Source: Xanthobacteraceae bacterium
Lineage (GTDB): Bacteria; Pseudomonadota; Alphaproteobacteria; Rhizobiales; Xanthobacteraceae
Assembly: GCA_019745775.1 (NCBI GenBank)
Contig: JAIESR010000028.1
Coordinates: 1 to 64,000 of the forward strand
Direction: 5' to 3'
Length of the DNA stretch: 64,000 bases
The position numbers were made by a program, and so were the translations under genes. The notes beneath the pieces were generated by a model that was not told the DNA's origin, did not search any database, and saw nothing but the letters and a program-made list of their open reading frames with translations. Positions within the stretch are counted from its first letter, which is position 1; every line of letters begins with the position of its first letter. Positions 50,323-58,947 of this stretch are shown piece after piece.

Positions 50323-52623
50323 TCAATTGGCGCTGGCGCCGCGCCGCAGGTCGGCCTCGATCATCAGCTTGTCGCCGCCGCCGAAGCGGATGCGATAGAC
50401 CTGCATGTTCTCCATCACGCGCTGGACGTAGTTGCGCGTCTCCGAGAACGGGATGCGCTCCACCCAGTCAACCGGATCGACCTTGGGGTCGCGCGGGTCG
50501 CCGTAGCGGGCGACCCAGTCGCGGATGCGGCCGCGGCCGGCGTTGTAGCCGACGAACGTGAGGATGTAGGAGCCGCGGAAGTCCGCCAGGAGATCGCCAA
50601 GCTCGGCAGCGCCGAACTGCACGTTGTAGACCGGGTCGGACAGCAGCTTCTTCTCGTTGTACGTGGCGTTGAATTTCCTGGCGATGTACTTGCCGGCCGC
50701 CGGCGTCACCTGCATCAGGCCCATGGCACGGGCACTGGAGACGGTGCGCTGGTTGAACGTGCTCTCCTGCCGGGCGATGGCGTAGATCAGCGGCTTCTCG
50801 GCCGCCGGACCGATCGCGGTGTAGTTCGGGATGCCGATGGTCGGGAACGCGTAGGTCTCGAGCGGCAGTCCACGGGAGAGCGCCGCCTTGCCGAGCAGCA
50901 GCATGGCGCGCGCGTCGTTGTTCTTGGAAGCGACTTCGCCGACCGCGGCGAGCGTGCTGGCGTCGGTCAGACGGTCGCCGAGATCGGCTGCGGCGCCGGC
51001 GACCATGTCGCGCTGGCCGACCGCGTAGAGGATTTCCATGCCGCGAACGACATCCGCCGATGCGGGCGGCCGGGTCGGTGGCGAGCGCAGCGTGATGTTG
51101 CGCAAGCCGAGCTTGGCGCCTGCGATCTGGCCGTAATAGGCGGTCGGATGCTGCGCGGCCGTCTGGTAGTGATTGCGCGCTTCGCCGTTGCGGCCCTGCG
51201 CCTCGTAGGCGCGGCCGAGCCAGTAATGGCCGCGGGCCAGCGAGATCGAACCAGGGTTGCCCTCGATGATGCGTGCGAAATGCGTCAGCGCGGTCGCGGG
51301 ATCGTTCTGGAAGCGCAAGGCGATCCAGCCGGCCGTGAACTGGTGCTCCACCCGATAGTTTTCCCGCTGCGGCACCACGGCGTCACGGGCGATGCGGTAG
51401 GCCTTCGCGGCGTTGCCGAGGTCGAGCATGTTGCGCGCGGCGAGGCGGCGTTCGATCCACCACTGGTCGGTGTCGATCGCCTGCGACGGATCGCGCGGCG
51501 CCGACAGGATCAAGTCGCCGGCTTCCTCCGGCTTGTCGGCGCGCCGCAGCCACTGCGCGAGGCTGAAGATGTAGCCGAGGTCGCGGCGCGCGGAGGAGGG
51601 GACCGCATCGAGCGCCGCCTTGGCGTTGCCGGCCTTCTTGATGACGGCGATGCGCGCCTTTGCGATCGCCGCCGCATCGCCGCCCGCGCGATTGGCATTG
51701 CGCAGCCCGCCTTCGGTGTCTTCCGCATAGAGGCGCATGTTCATGCGCGCCTTGTGGTCGTCGGCGGTGAGCAGGGAGCTGAATGCTTCCAGCGCCCGCG
51801 CTTCGACGTCGGCGCCGAAATTGTCGTTGCGCCAGGCGTCGCGCACCTGCGCCTGCGCCCCGGCGCGGTCGCCGAGCGCGAGCATGGCGCTCGCCAAGGC
51901 GAATTGCCCGCGGGAACTCAGCGGCGGGTTCTTGGCAAAATAGGCGCGGACCGCGGCCGGGTCGGCCTGCTCGACCCACATCATCGATTCGGCCCGCCGG
52001 CGCATCATGCCGATGCTCGGCCAGTTCGGATTGGCGTTGATGAAGGCGAGATAGCGCGCCGAGCTCGCGCCGTTGCTGTCGCTGCGCAGGATCGCCCATT
52101 CGACGAGCTTGCGCGCGGTCGGATCCTGGATGGTCTGCTGGAGCGAGGTCGCCTGCGAGGCGCGGCCCGCGCGCGCGTGTTCGATCGCCTGCTTGACGGT
52201 CGCGAGTTCCCCCGACACCGACGGCACGGGCGGCGCCATGGGGTCGGGACCCGCGCTGCCCTTGCCGCCCTTACCCTTGGCGGTCTTCGTCTCTTTCTTG
52301 CTCGCCTTCTTGGGGTCTTTCTTGGCTTCCTTCTTCGGCGCCTCTTTGTTCTTTTCCTTGCTCTTGGCGGAAGCGGCCTTCTTGTCTTTGGAAGCCTTAT
52401 CTTTGGAAGCCTTATCTTTGGAAGCCTTATCCTTGGTCGCGGTCTTCGCGGCCGACGTCTCGGCCTGCGCAATAGTGACAGCCTGCAACCCGATGGCTGC
52501 ACTGGCCGCGAGCAGCAATGCCGTCAGCAGTCCCTGAACCCTGGTCAATGTGCCGGTTCTCCCCAGCGCGACGGACGTTGCGCTACCGCTGAGTGTTTTC
52601 GATTGATAAGATTGACGAAGCAC
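50323..52623 (-). CDS. Lytic murein transglycosylase (Slt70-like)
   Basis: A 766-residue periplasmic enzyme that cleaves peptidoglycan to 1,6-anhydromuropeptides. A leader with a hydrophobic helix (GLLTALLLAASAAIGL) is followed by a low-complexity Lys-rich linker with KDKAS repeats, an alpha-superhelical U-domain (about 150-540) and a C-terminal SLT domain. The catalytic glutamate is in YAIARQESTFN, with RAMGLMQVTPAAGKYIA and FVGYNAGRGRIRDW. Leader plus linker differ from E. coli Slt. The true start could be later than 52623. It is divergent from dapA by about 170 bases. Confidence 0.9.
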   Translation of the reverse strand: MLRQSYQSKTLSGSATSVALGRTGTLTRVQGLLTALLLAASAAIGLQAVTIAQAETSAAKTATKDKASKDKASKDKASKDKKAASAKSKEKNKEAPKKEAKKDPKKASKKETKTAKGKGGKGSAGPDPMAPPVPSVSGELATVKQAIEHARAGRASQATSLQQTIQDPTARKLVEWAILRSDSNGASSARYLAFINANPNWPSIGMMRRRAESMMWVEQADPAAVRAYFAKNPPLSSRGQFALASAMLALGDRAGAQAQVRDAWRNDNFGADVEARALEAFSSLLTADDHKARMNMRLYAEDTEGGLRNANRAGGDAAAIAKARIAVIKKAGNAKAALDAVPSSARRDLGYIFSLAQWLRRADKPEEAGDLILSAPRDPSQAIDTDQWWIERRLAARNMLDLGNAAKAYRIARDAVVPQRENYRVEHQFTAGWIALRFQNDPATALTHFARIIEGNPGSISLARGHYWLGRAYEAQGRNGEARNHYQTAAQHPTAYYGQIAGAKLGLRNITLRSPPTRPPASADVVRGMEILYAVGQRDMVAGAAADLGDRLTDASTLAAVGEVASKNNDARAMLLLGKAALSRGLPLETYAFPTIGIPNYTAIGPAAEKPLIYAIARQESTFNQRTVSSARAMGLMQVTPAAGKYIARKFNATYNEKKLLSDPVYNVQFGAAELGDLLADFRGSYILTFVGYNAGRGRIRDWVARYGDPRDPKVDPVDWVERIPFSETRNYVQRVMENMQVYRIRFGGGDKLMIEADLRRGASAN
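52384..52440. repeat. 15-bp in-frame tandem repeat in the transglycosylase linker
   Basis: About 3.7 copies of TCTTTGGAAGCCTTA occur in a row, encoding KDKAS on the minus strand. The copies are near identical. The unit is a multiple of three and lies in a charged, probably disordered linker. Confidence 0.82.
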
Positions 52624-52794
52624 TAACCCCCGCCGGGGACGACGAACATCGGCCGCGACCGCGGCGAAAACGGGGCAAGGTACCCGGTTCCGCTGGCTTT
52701 CGTTGTCGCAGCCGACCCGTTATCAAGGGGTTCAACGCTCCCGGCGGGCCGATCACGACCGGCGACAGGCGACCGGCTATAAAGGATTCGAGTC

Positions 52795-53685
52795 ATGACC
52801 GCCAAGACGGGCTTCAGGGGATCGTTCACGGCGCTCGTCACCCCGTTCAAGAACGGCAGCCTCGACGAGGCCGCTTTCCGCGGACTGGTCGATTGGCAGA
52901 TCGCCGAGGGAACCAACGGGCTGGTGCCGGTCGGCACCACCGGCGAGAGCCCGACGCTCAGCCACGACGAGCACAAGCGGGTCGTGGAATGGTGCGTCGA
53001 TCAGGCCAAGGGCAAGGTGCCGATCGTCGCGGGCGCCGGATCGAACTCGACCAAGGAGGCGATTGAGCTGTCGCAGCACGCCGAGAAGGCGGGCGCCAGC
53101 GCCGTGTTGATCGTCACGCCCTATTACAACAAGCCGACCCAGGACGGCCTCTACGGGCACTTCAAGGCGATCAACGACGCGATCGGGATCCCGATCATCA
53201 TCTACAACATCCCGGCGCGCTCGGTGATCGACATGTCGGTCGACACCATGAAGCGGCTGTTCGAGCTCAAGAACATCGCCGGCGTGAAGGATGCCACCGC
53301 CAACATGGTGCGGGTGTCGCAGCAGCGCGGGGCCATGGGCGCCGACTTCAACCAGCTCTCGGGCGAGGACGCGACCGCGCTCGGCTTCATGGCGCATGGC
53401 GGTCACGGCTGCATCTCGGTGACCTCGAACGTGGCGCCGCGGCTGTGCGCGGAGTTCCAGGGCGCGTGCCTGCGCGGCGACTATGCGACGGCGCTGAAGC
53501 TGCAGGACAAGCTGATGCCGCTGCACAATGCGCTGTTCATCGAGACCAATCCGTCGCCGGCGAAGTATGCGCTGTCGGTGCTCGGGCGCTGCGCCGACAC
53601 CGTGCGCCTGCCGCTGGTGACCGTCAACGACAAGACCAAGGCGGCCGTGCGCGAAGCGATGGTGCATGCGGGGCTGGTCAACTGA
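52795..53685 (+). CDS. dapA: 4-hydroxy-tetrahydrodipicolinate synthase
   Basis: DapA condenses pyruvate and aspartate semialdehyde, the first committed step of lysine and meso-diaminopimelate synthesis. The 296-residue (beta/alpha)8 protein has the pyruvate-binding [14 protein letters not shown], the proton-shuttle tyrosine segment [14 protein letters not shown] and the Schiff-base lysine in [12 protein letters not shown]. The start at ATG 52795 gives standard N-terminus. Downstream genes mscL and smpB are on the same strand, the usual order in this group. Confidence 0.95.
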   Translation: MTAKTGFRGSFTALVTPFKNGSLDEAAFRGLVDWQIAEGTNGLVPVGTTGESPTLSHDEHKRVVEWCVDQAKGKVPIVAGAGSNSTKEAIELSQHAEKAGASAVLIVTPYYNKPTQDGLYGHFKAINDAIGIPIIIYNIPARSVIDMSVDTMKRLFELKNIAGVKDATANMVRVSQQRGAMGADFNQLSGEDATALGFMAHGGHGCISVTSNVAPRLCAEFQGACLRGDYATALKLQDKLMPLHNALFIETNPSPAKYALSVLGRCADTVRLPLVTVNDKTKAAVREAMVHAGLVN

Positions 53686-53766
53686 TTGCGCTATTGTGAC
53701 GGCGCGACGGGCCAAGCGGTTTGCCGCGCCCATCGCGCGTCGGTAATCAAGCAAGGGAGGGGAGCG

Positions 53767-54180
53767 ATGCTCGATGACTTCAAGAAATTCGCGATGCGGG
53801 GCAATGTCGTCGATCTGGCGGTCGGCGTCATCATCGGCGCGGCGTTCGGCGCGATCGTGGCGTCGCTGGTCGCCGACATCATCATGCCGATCATCGGCGC
53901 GGTGGCCGGCGGGCTCGACTTCTCGAACTACTTCGTCAAGCTGTCGTCGAAGGTGACGGCGGACTCGCTGGTCGAGGCGAAGAAGCAGGGCGCGGTGCTG
54001 GCCTACGGCAGTTTTCTCACTATCGTCCTCAACTTCCTGATCGTCGCCTGGGTGCTGTTCATCGTTATCCGCGCGATGACCCGGTTGCAGAAGAAAGAAG
54101 AGGCCGCCCCGGCAAAGCCGTCGCAGGAGGTCGAGCTGCTGACCGAAATTCGCGACGCGCTCAAAGCGCAGAGCAGGTGA
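53767..54180 (+). CDS. mscL: Large-conductance mechanosensitive channel MscL
   Basis: A 137-residue inner-membrane pentameric channel that opens under osmotic downshift. The N-terminal amphipathic helix and first membrane helix read [41 protein letters not shown]; the second helix is near 80-102 ([22 protein letters not shown]). The C-terminal helix is charged. A GGGAGGGGAGCG ribosome site precedes the ATG at 53767. It sits between dapA and smpB. Confidence 0.95.
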   Translation: MLDDFKKFAMRGNVVDLAVGVIIGAAFGAIVASLVADIIMPIIGAVAGGLDFSNYFVKLSSKVTADSLVEAKKQGAVLAYGSFLTIVLNFLIVAWVLFIVIRAMTRLQKKEEAAPAKPSQEVELLTEIRDALKAQSR

Positions 54181-54197
54181 GGTTGGCTTAGGCCGAC

Positions 54198-54671
54198 ATG
54201 GCGGTGAAATCGGATCGCAAGCTCAAGGTCGTCGCCGACAACCGCCGGGCTCGCTTCAACTATGAGATCGGCGAGACCTTCGAGGCCGGCATCGCGCTGA
54301 CCGGCACCGAGGTCAAGGCGCTGCGCCAGGGCAAGGCGACGATCGCGGAGTCCTACGCCGACAGCCGCGCCGGCGAACTCTGGCTCGTCAACGCCAACAT
54401 CCCCGAATACCTGCAAGGCGGGCGCTTCAATCATGCGCCCAAGCGGCCGCGCAAGCTCCTGCTGCACAAGCGCCAGATCGACAAGCTCGCCGGGGCCGTC
54501 GACCGCGAGGGCATGACCATCGTGCCGCTCAAGCTCTATTTCAACGAGAAGGGGCGGGCGAAGCTCGAGATCGCGGTCGCCCGCGGCAAGAAGCTTCATG
54601 ACAAGCGCGAGACGGACAAGAAGCGCTCCTGGGATCGCGAGCGCGCCCGCTTGCTGCGCAGCAAGGGATAA
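54198..54671 (+). CDS. smpB: SsrA-binding protein SmpB
   Basis: SmpB carries tmRNA to stalled ribosomes for trans-translation. The 157-residue protein has the oligonucleotide-binding core ([36 protein letters not shown]) and the C-terminal tail [20 protein letters not shown] that folds into the mRNA channel. The ATG at 54198 is 17 bases after mscL. The tmRNA gene itself is not seen in this window. Confidence 0.95.
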   Translation: MAVKSDRKLKVVADNRRARFNYEIGETFEAGIALTGTEVKALRQGKATIAESYADSRAGELWLVNANIPEYLQGGRFNHAPKRPRKLLLHKRQIDKLAGAVDREGMTIVPLKLYFNEKGRAKLEIAVARGKKLHDKRETDKKRSWDRERARLLRSKG

Positions 54672-54880
54672 TCGGCCAGACGCGGTCCTCACAGACTCGT
54701 GATAGCGACCGTTGCAAATTCGTTGCGGCTCACCTGCAACCGTCATGGGCGTGGAAGCGTAACTTTCCGCAGTCGCCACCGGAACGAACCGGCCTGCGCG
54801 ATGACGAGAGACGCCACCCCACCCGTCGCCGGACGACAGTGTTCGGACGATTCCCAATGCTACAACAAAGGAAGCCACCC

Positions 54881-55666
54881 ATGTTAGGAACGCTTAAAGC
54901 TTTGGCAGTAGCCGGCGCGGTTGCCGCGTCTGCTCTGGCGACCACCTCCGCTCATGCGCAAGGCCGTATCGTCGGCCTGGTGGACGGCAAGTCGCTGGTC
55001 ACGATCGATCCCAAATCGGGGAAGGTCGCTTCGACCGTCAACATCAGCGGCGCCGGGCCGGTGCTGGGCATCGACGTTCGTCCCGCCGACGGCATGCTCT
55101 ATGGCGTAACCAGCGACGGCACCATCGTCACGATCGACGCGGCCTCCGGCAAAGCGACGATGAAAAGCAAGCTCTCCGAGCCCTGGAAGAGCACCAGCAA
55201 CGTCACCTTCGACTTCAACCCGGTTGCCGACCGTCTGCGCCTGATGAGCGCGGAGGGCGTGAGCTGGCGCATCAACGTCGATGACGGCAAGGTGATCGTC
55301 GACGGCTCGCACAAGTACAAGGATGCGATGGCCGGCAAGATGCCGCGCGTCGTCGCCGGCGCATACACCAACTCGTTCAAGGATACCAAGGCGACCGCGC
55401 TCTACAACATCGACGCGGCCACCAACACACTGGTGCTGCAGGCCCCGCCGAACGACGGCGTGCTCGCCGCGGTCGGCCCGCTCGGCATCACCGTCAACGG
55501 CCCGGTTGCGTTCAACATCGTGTCGTCCGGCCCGGACCAGAACGAAGCCTGGCTGGTGATGGGCGGCGCGCTCTACTCGGTCGACCTCAAGACCGGCGCG
55601 GCGAAGATGGCCGGCAAGATCTCCGGCCTCAAAGGAACGCTCAGTGATATCGCCTGGATGAACTAG
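54881..55666 (+). CDS. Exported DUF4394 protein
   Basis: A 261-residue exported protein. Signal peptide MLGTLKALAVAGAVAASALA (ends AHAQG), then a DUF4394 domain of repeated beta blades: LVDGKSLVTIDPKSGKV, VTSDGTIVTIDAASG and VTFDFNPVADRLRLMSAEG. The layout resembles a beta-propeller. Family members are periplasmic or cell-surface; their role is not settled. The ATG at 54881 follows AAAGGAAG. Confidence 0.85.
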   Translation: MLGTLKALAVAGAVAASALATTSAHAQGRIVGLVDGKSLVTIDPKSGKVASTVNISGAGPVLGIDVRPADGMLYGVTSDGTIVTIDAASGKATMKSKLSEPWKSTSNVTFDFNPVADRLRLMSAEGVSWRINVDDGKVIVDGSHKYKDAMAGKMPRVVAGAYTNSFKDTKATALYNIDAATNTLVLQAPPNDGVLAAVGPLGITVNGPVAFNIVSSGPDQNEAWLVMGGALYSVDLKTGAAKMAGKISGLKGTLSDIAWMN

Positions 55667-55779
55667 GTTCCCTGGTTCCGTGGCGGTGCGTGGGAGCCCG
55701 TCCCGTGGCGACACGGGGCGGGCTTTCGCCATTGACGGCCATCGCATTCTCGGGATGAATTCATCCAGAGGATCGTCCC

Positions 55780-56178
55780 ATGGCACTGCCGGTCAGCTTC
55801 GATCACTGCGTGATCCACGTCTCCGCGTGGGAACTCTCGAACGCGTTTTATCGCGACGTTCTCGGCGCCGAACTGGTGCGACGTCCCAACGGATGGGCCT
55901 ATCGGTTCGGCAAGGTACAGCTCAACCTGCACGGTCCCGGATTCACGCCGGCCGAGGTGGCGCGGCTGCCGGTGCAGCCGGGCAACAGCGATCTCTGCTT
56001 CGAATGGAATGGGCCGATCGGCGACGCCGTGACGCATCTCAACAACTGCAACGTACCGATTCACGCCGGCCCGATCGAGCGCTTCGGCGCCAAGGGGCCC
56101 GGCACCAGCGTCTACTTCCGCGACCCCGACGGATCGCTGCTCGAGTTCATCTCCTATCGGCCCAACAGCGGAGCGTAG
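55780..56178 (+). CDS. VOC-family (glyoxalase/bleomycin-resistance fold) protein
   Basis: A 132-residue metal-dependent VOC-fold protein. It has the paired beta-alpha-beta-beta-beta modules: SFDHCVIHVSAWELSNAFYRDVLGAEL with the first metal histidine, then VQLNLHGPG, and SVYFRDPDGSLLEFISY with the C-terminal glutamate. These proteins cover glyoxalases, dioxygenases and antibiotic-binding proteins; which one is unknown. The next gene starts two bases after its stop and is a peroxiredoxin-like protein. Confidence 0.87.
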   Translation: MALPVSFDHCVIHVSAWELSNAFYRDVLGAELVRRPNGWAYRFGKVQLNLHGPGFTPAEVARLPVQPGNSDLCFEWNGPIGDAVTHLNNCNVPIHAGPIERFGAKGPGTSVYFRDPDGSLLEFISYRPNSGA

Positions 56179-56180
56179 TC

Positions 56181-56732
56181 ATGGCAATCCAGCATGATCC
56201 GACGCTGCTGCCGGTCCCGCAGGACGACGGCGCGACGCGCCACCTTGCCGGCATGAAGTTGCCGTCGCTGTCGCTGGCCGCGACCGACGGATCGTCGGTC
56301 GACCTGTCGGCGTTGCGCGGCCGCACGGTGGTTTACGTCTATCCGCGCACCGGCCGTCCCAACCAGAGCATGCCCGACGGCTGGGACGCGATCCCCGGCG
56401 CGCGGGGCTGCACGCCGCAATCGTGCTCGTTCCGCGATCACTTCGCTGAATTGAGACAGCTTGGCGTTGCGCGCGTATTCGGACTGTCGACGCAGGACAG
56501 CGACTACCAGCGCGAGGCGGTCGAAAGGCTGCATCTGCCGTTTCCGGTGCTGTCCGACGACGGCTTCAAGCTGACGCGCGCTCTCAACCTGCCGACGTTC
56601 ACGGCCGCCGGCATGGAGCTCATCAAGCGCATGGTGTTCGTGATCGACGATGGCGTGATGACCAAGGTGTTCTATCCGGTGTTCCCGCCGGACAAGAGCG
56701 CCGAAGAGGTCATCAATTGGCTTCGCGCTTAA
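56181..56732 (+). CDS. Peroxiredoxin-like (AhpC/TSA family) protein
   Basis: A 183-residue thiol peroxidase-like protein. It has the thioredoxin fold and the Prx-type active region YPRTGRPNQSM, GARGCTPQSCSFRDHFAEL. The peroxidatic and resolving cysteines are spaced five residues apart (C-TPQS-C), the atypical 2-Cys PrxQ arrangement, although the usual PxxxTxxC spacing is altered. It reduces hydroperoxides with thioredoxin. The ATG at 56181 directly follows the VOC gene. It overlaps the end of the uracil-DNA glycosylase gene by four bases tail to tail. Confidence 0.82.
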   Translation: MAIQHDPTLLPVPQDDGATRHLAGMKLPSLSLAATDGSSVDLSALRGRTVVYVYPRTGRPNQSMPDGWDAIPGARGCTPQSCSFRDHFAELRQLGVARVFGLSTQDSDYQREAVERLHLPFPVLSDDGFKLTRALNLPTFTAAGMELIKRMVFVIDDGVMTKVFYPVFPPDKSAEEVINWLRA

Positions 56733-57373
56733 TTGTCCAGATAGGCGCGCACCGCCGCGAACACGGCGCGGAACATCTCCGGCGTCAGCACGCCCGTATT
56801 CGTGTTGTAGCGCGAGCAGTGATAGCTGCTGAACAGCGCGACGGTCCCGACGTCGGCCCTGTTGCCGTGGCCGAACGGCGCGGCCGAGCGCTTCGTCCCC
56901 AGCGCGGTGACGGTGCTGTCATGCGCGATCCGGCCGAGCACCACGATGGCGCGCAGCTTCGGCATCTCGGTGATGGCGGCGGTGAGGAAGCTGCGGCAAG
57001 TCTTGATCTCGACGGTGGTCGGCTTGTTCTCGGGCGGCACGCAGTGCACGGCGTTCGCGATGCGGGCGTCGACCAGCTCGAGCGTGTCGTCGGCGCGCTC
57101 TTCGTAAGCGCCGCGGGCGAAGCCGTAGTGGCTCAGCGTCTCATAAAGGAGGTCGCCGGCGTAGTCGCCGGTGAAGGGGCGGCCGGTGCGATTGGCGCCC
57201 TGCATGCCGGGGGCGAGCCCCACGATCAGCAGCCGCGCCGACAGGGGGCCGAAGGCGGGCACCGGTGCGTTGAACCAGTCGGGATGGAGGCCGCGCAAAT
57301 TCTCCCGGAACGCCTGCAGGCGAGGGCAGAGCGGGCAGTCGTGCGCTGGCGTTGATAATGCGCCGGGCATCGG
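56729..57373 (-). CDS. Family-5 uracil-DNA glycosylase (UdgB-like)
   Basis: A 214-residue DNA repair enzyme that removes uracil from DNA. It shows motif A of family 5, GLAPGMQGANRTGRPFTGDYAG, cysteines for an Fe-S cluster (CPLCPRL near the start, NAVHCVPP, TCRSFL), and the C-terminal FSSYHCSRYNTNTG motif. The ATG at 57373 is preferred over 57397. It is convergent with the peroxiredoxin and co-directional with the NYN gene. Confidence 0.88.
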   Translation of the reverse strand, partial: PMPGALSTPAHDCPLCPRLQAFRENLRGLHPDWFNAPVPAFGPLSARLLIVGLAPGMQGANRTGRPFTGDYAGDLLYETLSHYGFARGAYEERADDTLELVDARIANAVHCVPPENKPTTVEIKTCRSFLTAAITEMPKLRAIVVLGRIAHDSTVTALGTKRSAAPFGHGNRADVGTVALFSSYHCSRYNTNTGVLTPEMFRAVFAAVRAYLDN

Positions 57374-57397
57374 CGCCTCGTGTCTAAGAGAAATCAA

Positions 57398-58087
57398 TCA
57401 GTCTTCGAAATCGTCGTCGTGGGCGCCGGCGCCGGCGCCGGCACGTTGCGGCGCGGTGCTGCGTTGCAGGAATTGCGGCGTATGGGAGGAGCCATGGCGC
57501 GGCTCACGGCCTTCGCGCGGTTCACGCGGTGCGCGCTCCGAAGGATCGCGCCCGATCTTCGGTTGCAGCTCGACGATGTCGAGGAAGACGTCAGCCTGGC
57601 GGCGCAGCTCGTCGGCGACCATCGGCGGCTGGGTCGAGATGGTCGACACCACCGTTACACGCACGCCGCGGCGCTGCATCGCTTCGACCAGCGAGCGGAA
57701 ATCGCCGTCGCCGGAGAACAAGACCATGTGATCGATGTGGCCGGCGAGCTCCATGGCATCGACCGCGAGCTCGATGTCCATGTTGCCCTTGACCTTGCGG
57801 CGGCCGGTCTGATCGACGAATTCCTTGGTCGCCTTGGTGACGACGGTGTAGCCGTTGTAGTCCAGCCAATCGATCAGCGGCCGGATCGACGAATACTCCT
57901 GATCCTCGATCACGGCGGTATAATAGAACGCTCGCATGAGATATCCGCGCGTGTGGAATTCGCGCAGCAGGCGCTTGTAGTCGATATCGAAGCCGAGTGA
58001 CTTGGCGGTCGCGTACAAATTGGCGCCGTCGATAAACAGGGCAATCTTTTCGTTGTTCGAACCGGTACGTTCCATTTGCGGAGCCAT
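57398..58087 (-). CDS. LabA/NYN-domain putative ribonuclease
   Basis: A 229-residue protein with an NYN domain (PIN-like nuclease fold). The acidic residues are in IALFIDGANLYATAKSLGF, KGNMDIELAVDAMELAG and MVLFSGDGDFRSLVEAMQRRG. The C-terminal ~40 residues are low complexity (ERAPREPREGREPR, AGAGAGAHDDDFED). Family members are thought to process RNA; the target is unknown. The start at 58087 is taken; an ATG at 58075 or one at 58114 is possible. Confidence 0.85.
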   Translation of the reverse strand: MAPQMERTGSNNEKIALFIDGANLYATAKSLGFDIDYKRLLREFHTRGYLMRAFYYTAVIEDQEYSSIRPLIDWLDYNGYTVVTKATKEFVDQTGRRKVKGNMDIELAVDAMELAGHIDHMVLFSGDGDFRSLVEAMQRRGVRVTVVSTISTQPPMVADELRRQADVFLDIVELQPKIGRDPSERAPREPREGREPRHGSSHTPQFLQRSTAPQRAGAGAGAHDDDFED

Positions 58088-58114
58088 ATTGTCTCGCTCT
58101 TGTCTCGTCATCAA

Positions 58115-58433
58115 AACCTGGAAGGACCCACCCGACGCCCGGCCGCTGGCTTGCGGCGAGTCGAAGGATCAGATCGTCGTTAACGGGGACCGATGACCGC
58201 GTGCGGCGCAATCATGACCGCGCGCTGCTGTCACAACCATGCGGCCGCAGAATAATAAACCGCATGCCGGCACCCGTGTTTTGCCTAACAGACGACAGCC
58301 CCGCTCGCCAAGGCAAAAGTACTATCCTTTCGTTTAGTTCCTTCACTTCCCAAGATTTGGCTTGCACTTGACTTGTGGGGCGGATACCAAGCCGCCATAT
58401 TTATTGCGCAAGTTCCTTTGCAGGAGCAGATAC
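58115..58433. other. Intergenic region between the NYN gene and rpoZ
   Basis: A 319-base divergent gap. It should hold the promoters of both neighbours. A TTGCAC (58362-58367) with TACCAA 17 bases later is a weak candidate for rpoZ; a TTGACT overlaps it. No gene or RNA is recognised. Confidence 0.4.
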
Positions 58434-58826
58434 ATGGCCCGCGTTACCGTTGAGGACTGCATCGACAAGGTTGAAAACCGGTTTGATCTCGTCTTGTTGG
58501 CGAGTCACCGGGCGCGCATGGTGTCGTCCGGCGCGCCGATCACCGTCGAGCGCGACAACGACAAGAACCCGGTCGTCGCATTGCGCGAGATCGCGGATAT
58601 GACGGTGTCGCCCGACGACCTGCGCGAAGAGCTTGTGCACTCCTTGCAGAAATACGTCGAAGTCGACGAGCCGGAGCCCTCCACGGTCCCGCTGATCGGG
58701 GCCCCCGGCGGCACGGTCGATGCCGACGATACCGAGGTCACCGTGGACCGTATGACCGAGGAAGAGCTGCTCAAGGGCCTCGAGGGGCTCGCCCCACCCG
58801 AGGAACAGCCCGAAGAAGAGGAATAA
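58434..58826 (+). CDS. rpoZ: RNA polymerase omega subunit RpoZ
   Basis: Omega binds the beta' subunit and helps assemble RNA polymerase. The 130-residue protein begins [20 protein letters not shown] and continues [34 protein letters not shown], matching the family; the C-terminal acidic extension (EEQPEEEE) is typical of alphaproteobacteria. A GCAGGAGCAG segment precedes the ATG at 58434. It is followed by the rsh gene, the classical order linking omega to ppGpp metabolism. Confidence 0.95.
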   Translation: MARVTVEDCIDKVENRFDLVLLASHRARMVSSGAPITVERDNDKNPVVALREIADMTVSPDDLREELVHSLQKYVEVDEPEPSTVPLIGAPGGTVDADDTEVTVDRMTEEELLKGLEGLAPPEEQPEEEE

Positions 58827-58849
58827 GCCCGTCTGTGGTGACGGATTTG

Positions 58850-58875
58850 GCGGCCCCGACCCTCGTCGGGGCCGC
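58850..58875 (+). terminator. Hairpin after rpoZ
   Basis: GCGGCCCCGA (58850-58859) pairs with TCGGGGCCGC (58866-58875) around CCCTCG, followed by AATCATTTT. It may limit read-through from rpoZ into rsh. Confidence 0.6.
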
Positions 58876-58947
58876 AATCATTTTGGCAAACCGTGCCAAT
58901 TGCTGCTTGTAGGGTGGCGGAATCGCGATGATATTTTAGGAGTCACC

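Noticed and set aside
58358-58373. A sigma54 promoter (TGGC...TTGA) before rpoZ
   Set aside because: The -12 element does not match TTGC and spacing is off.
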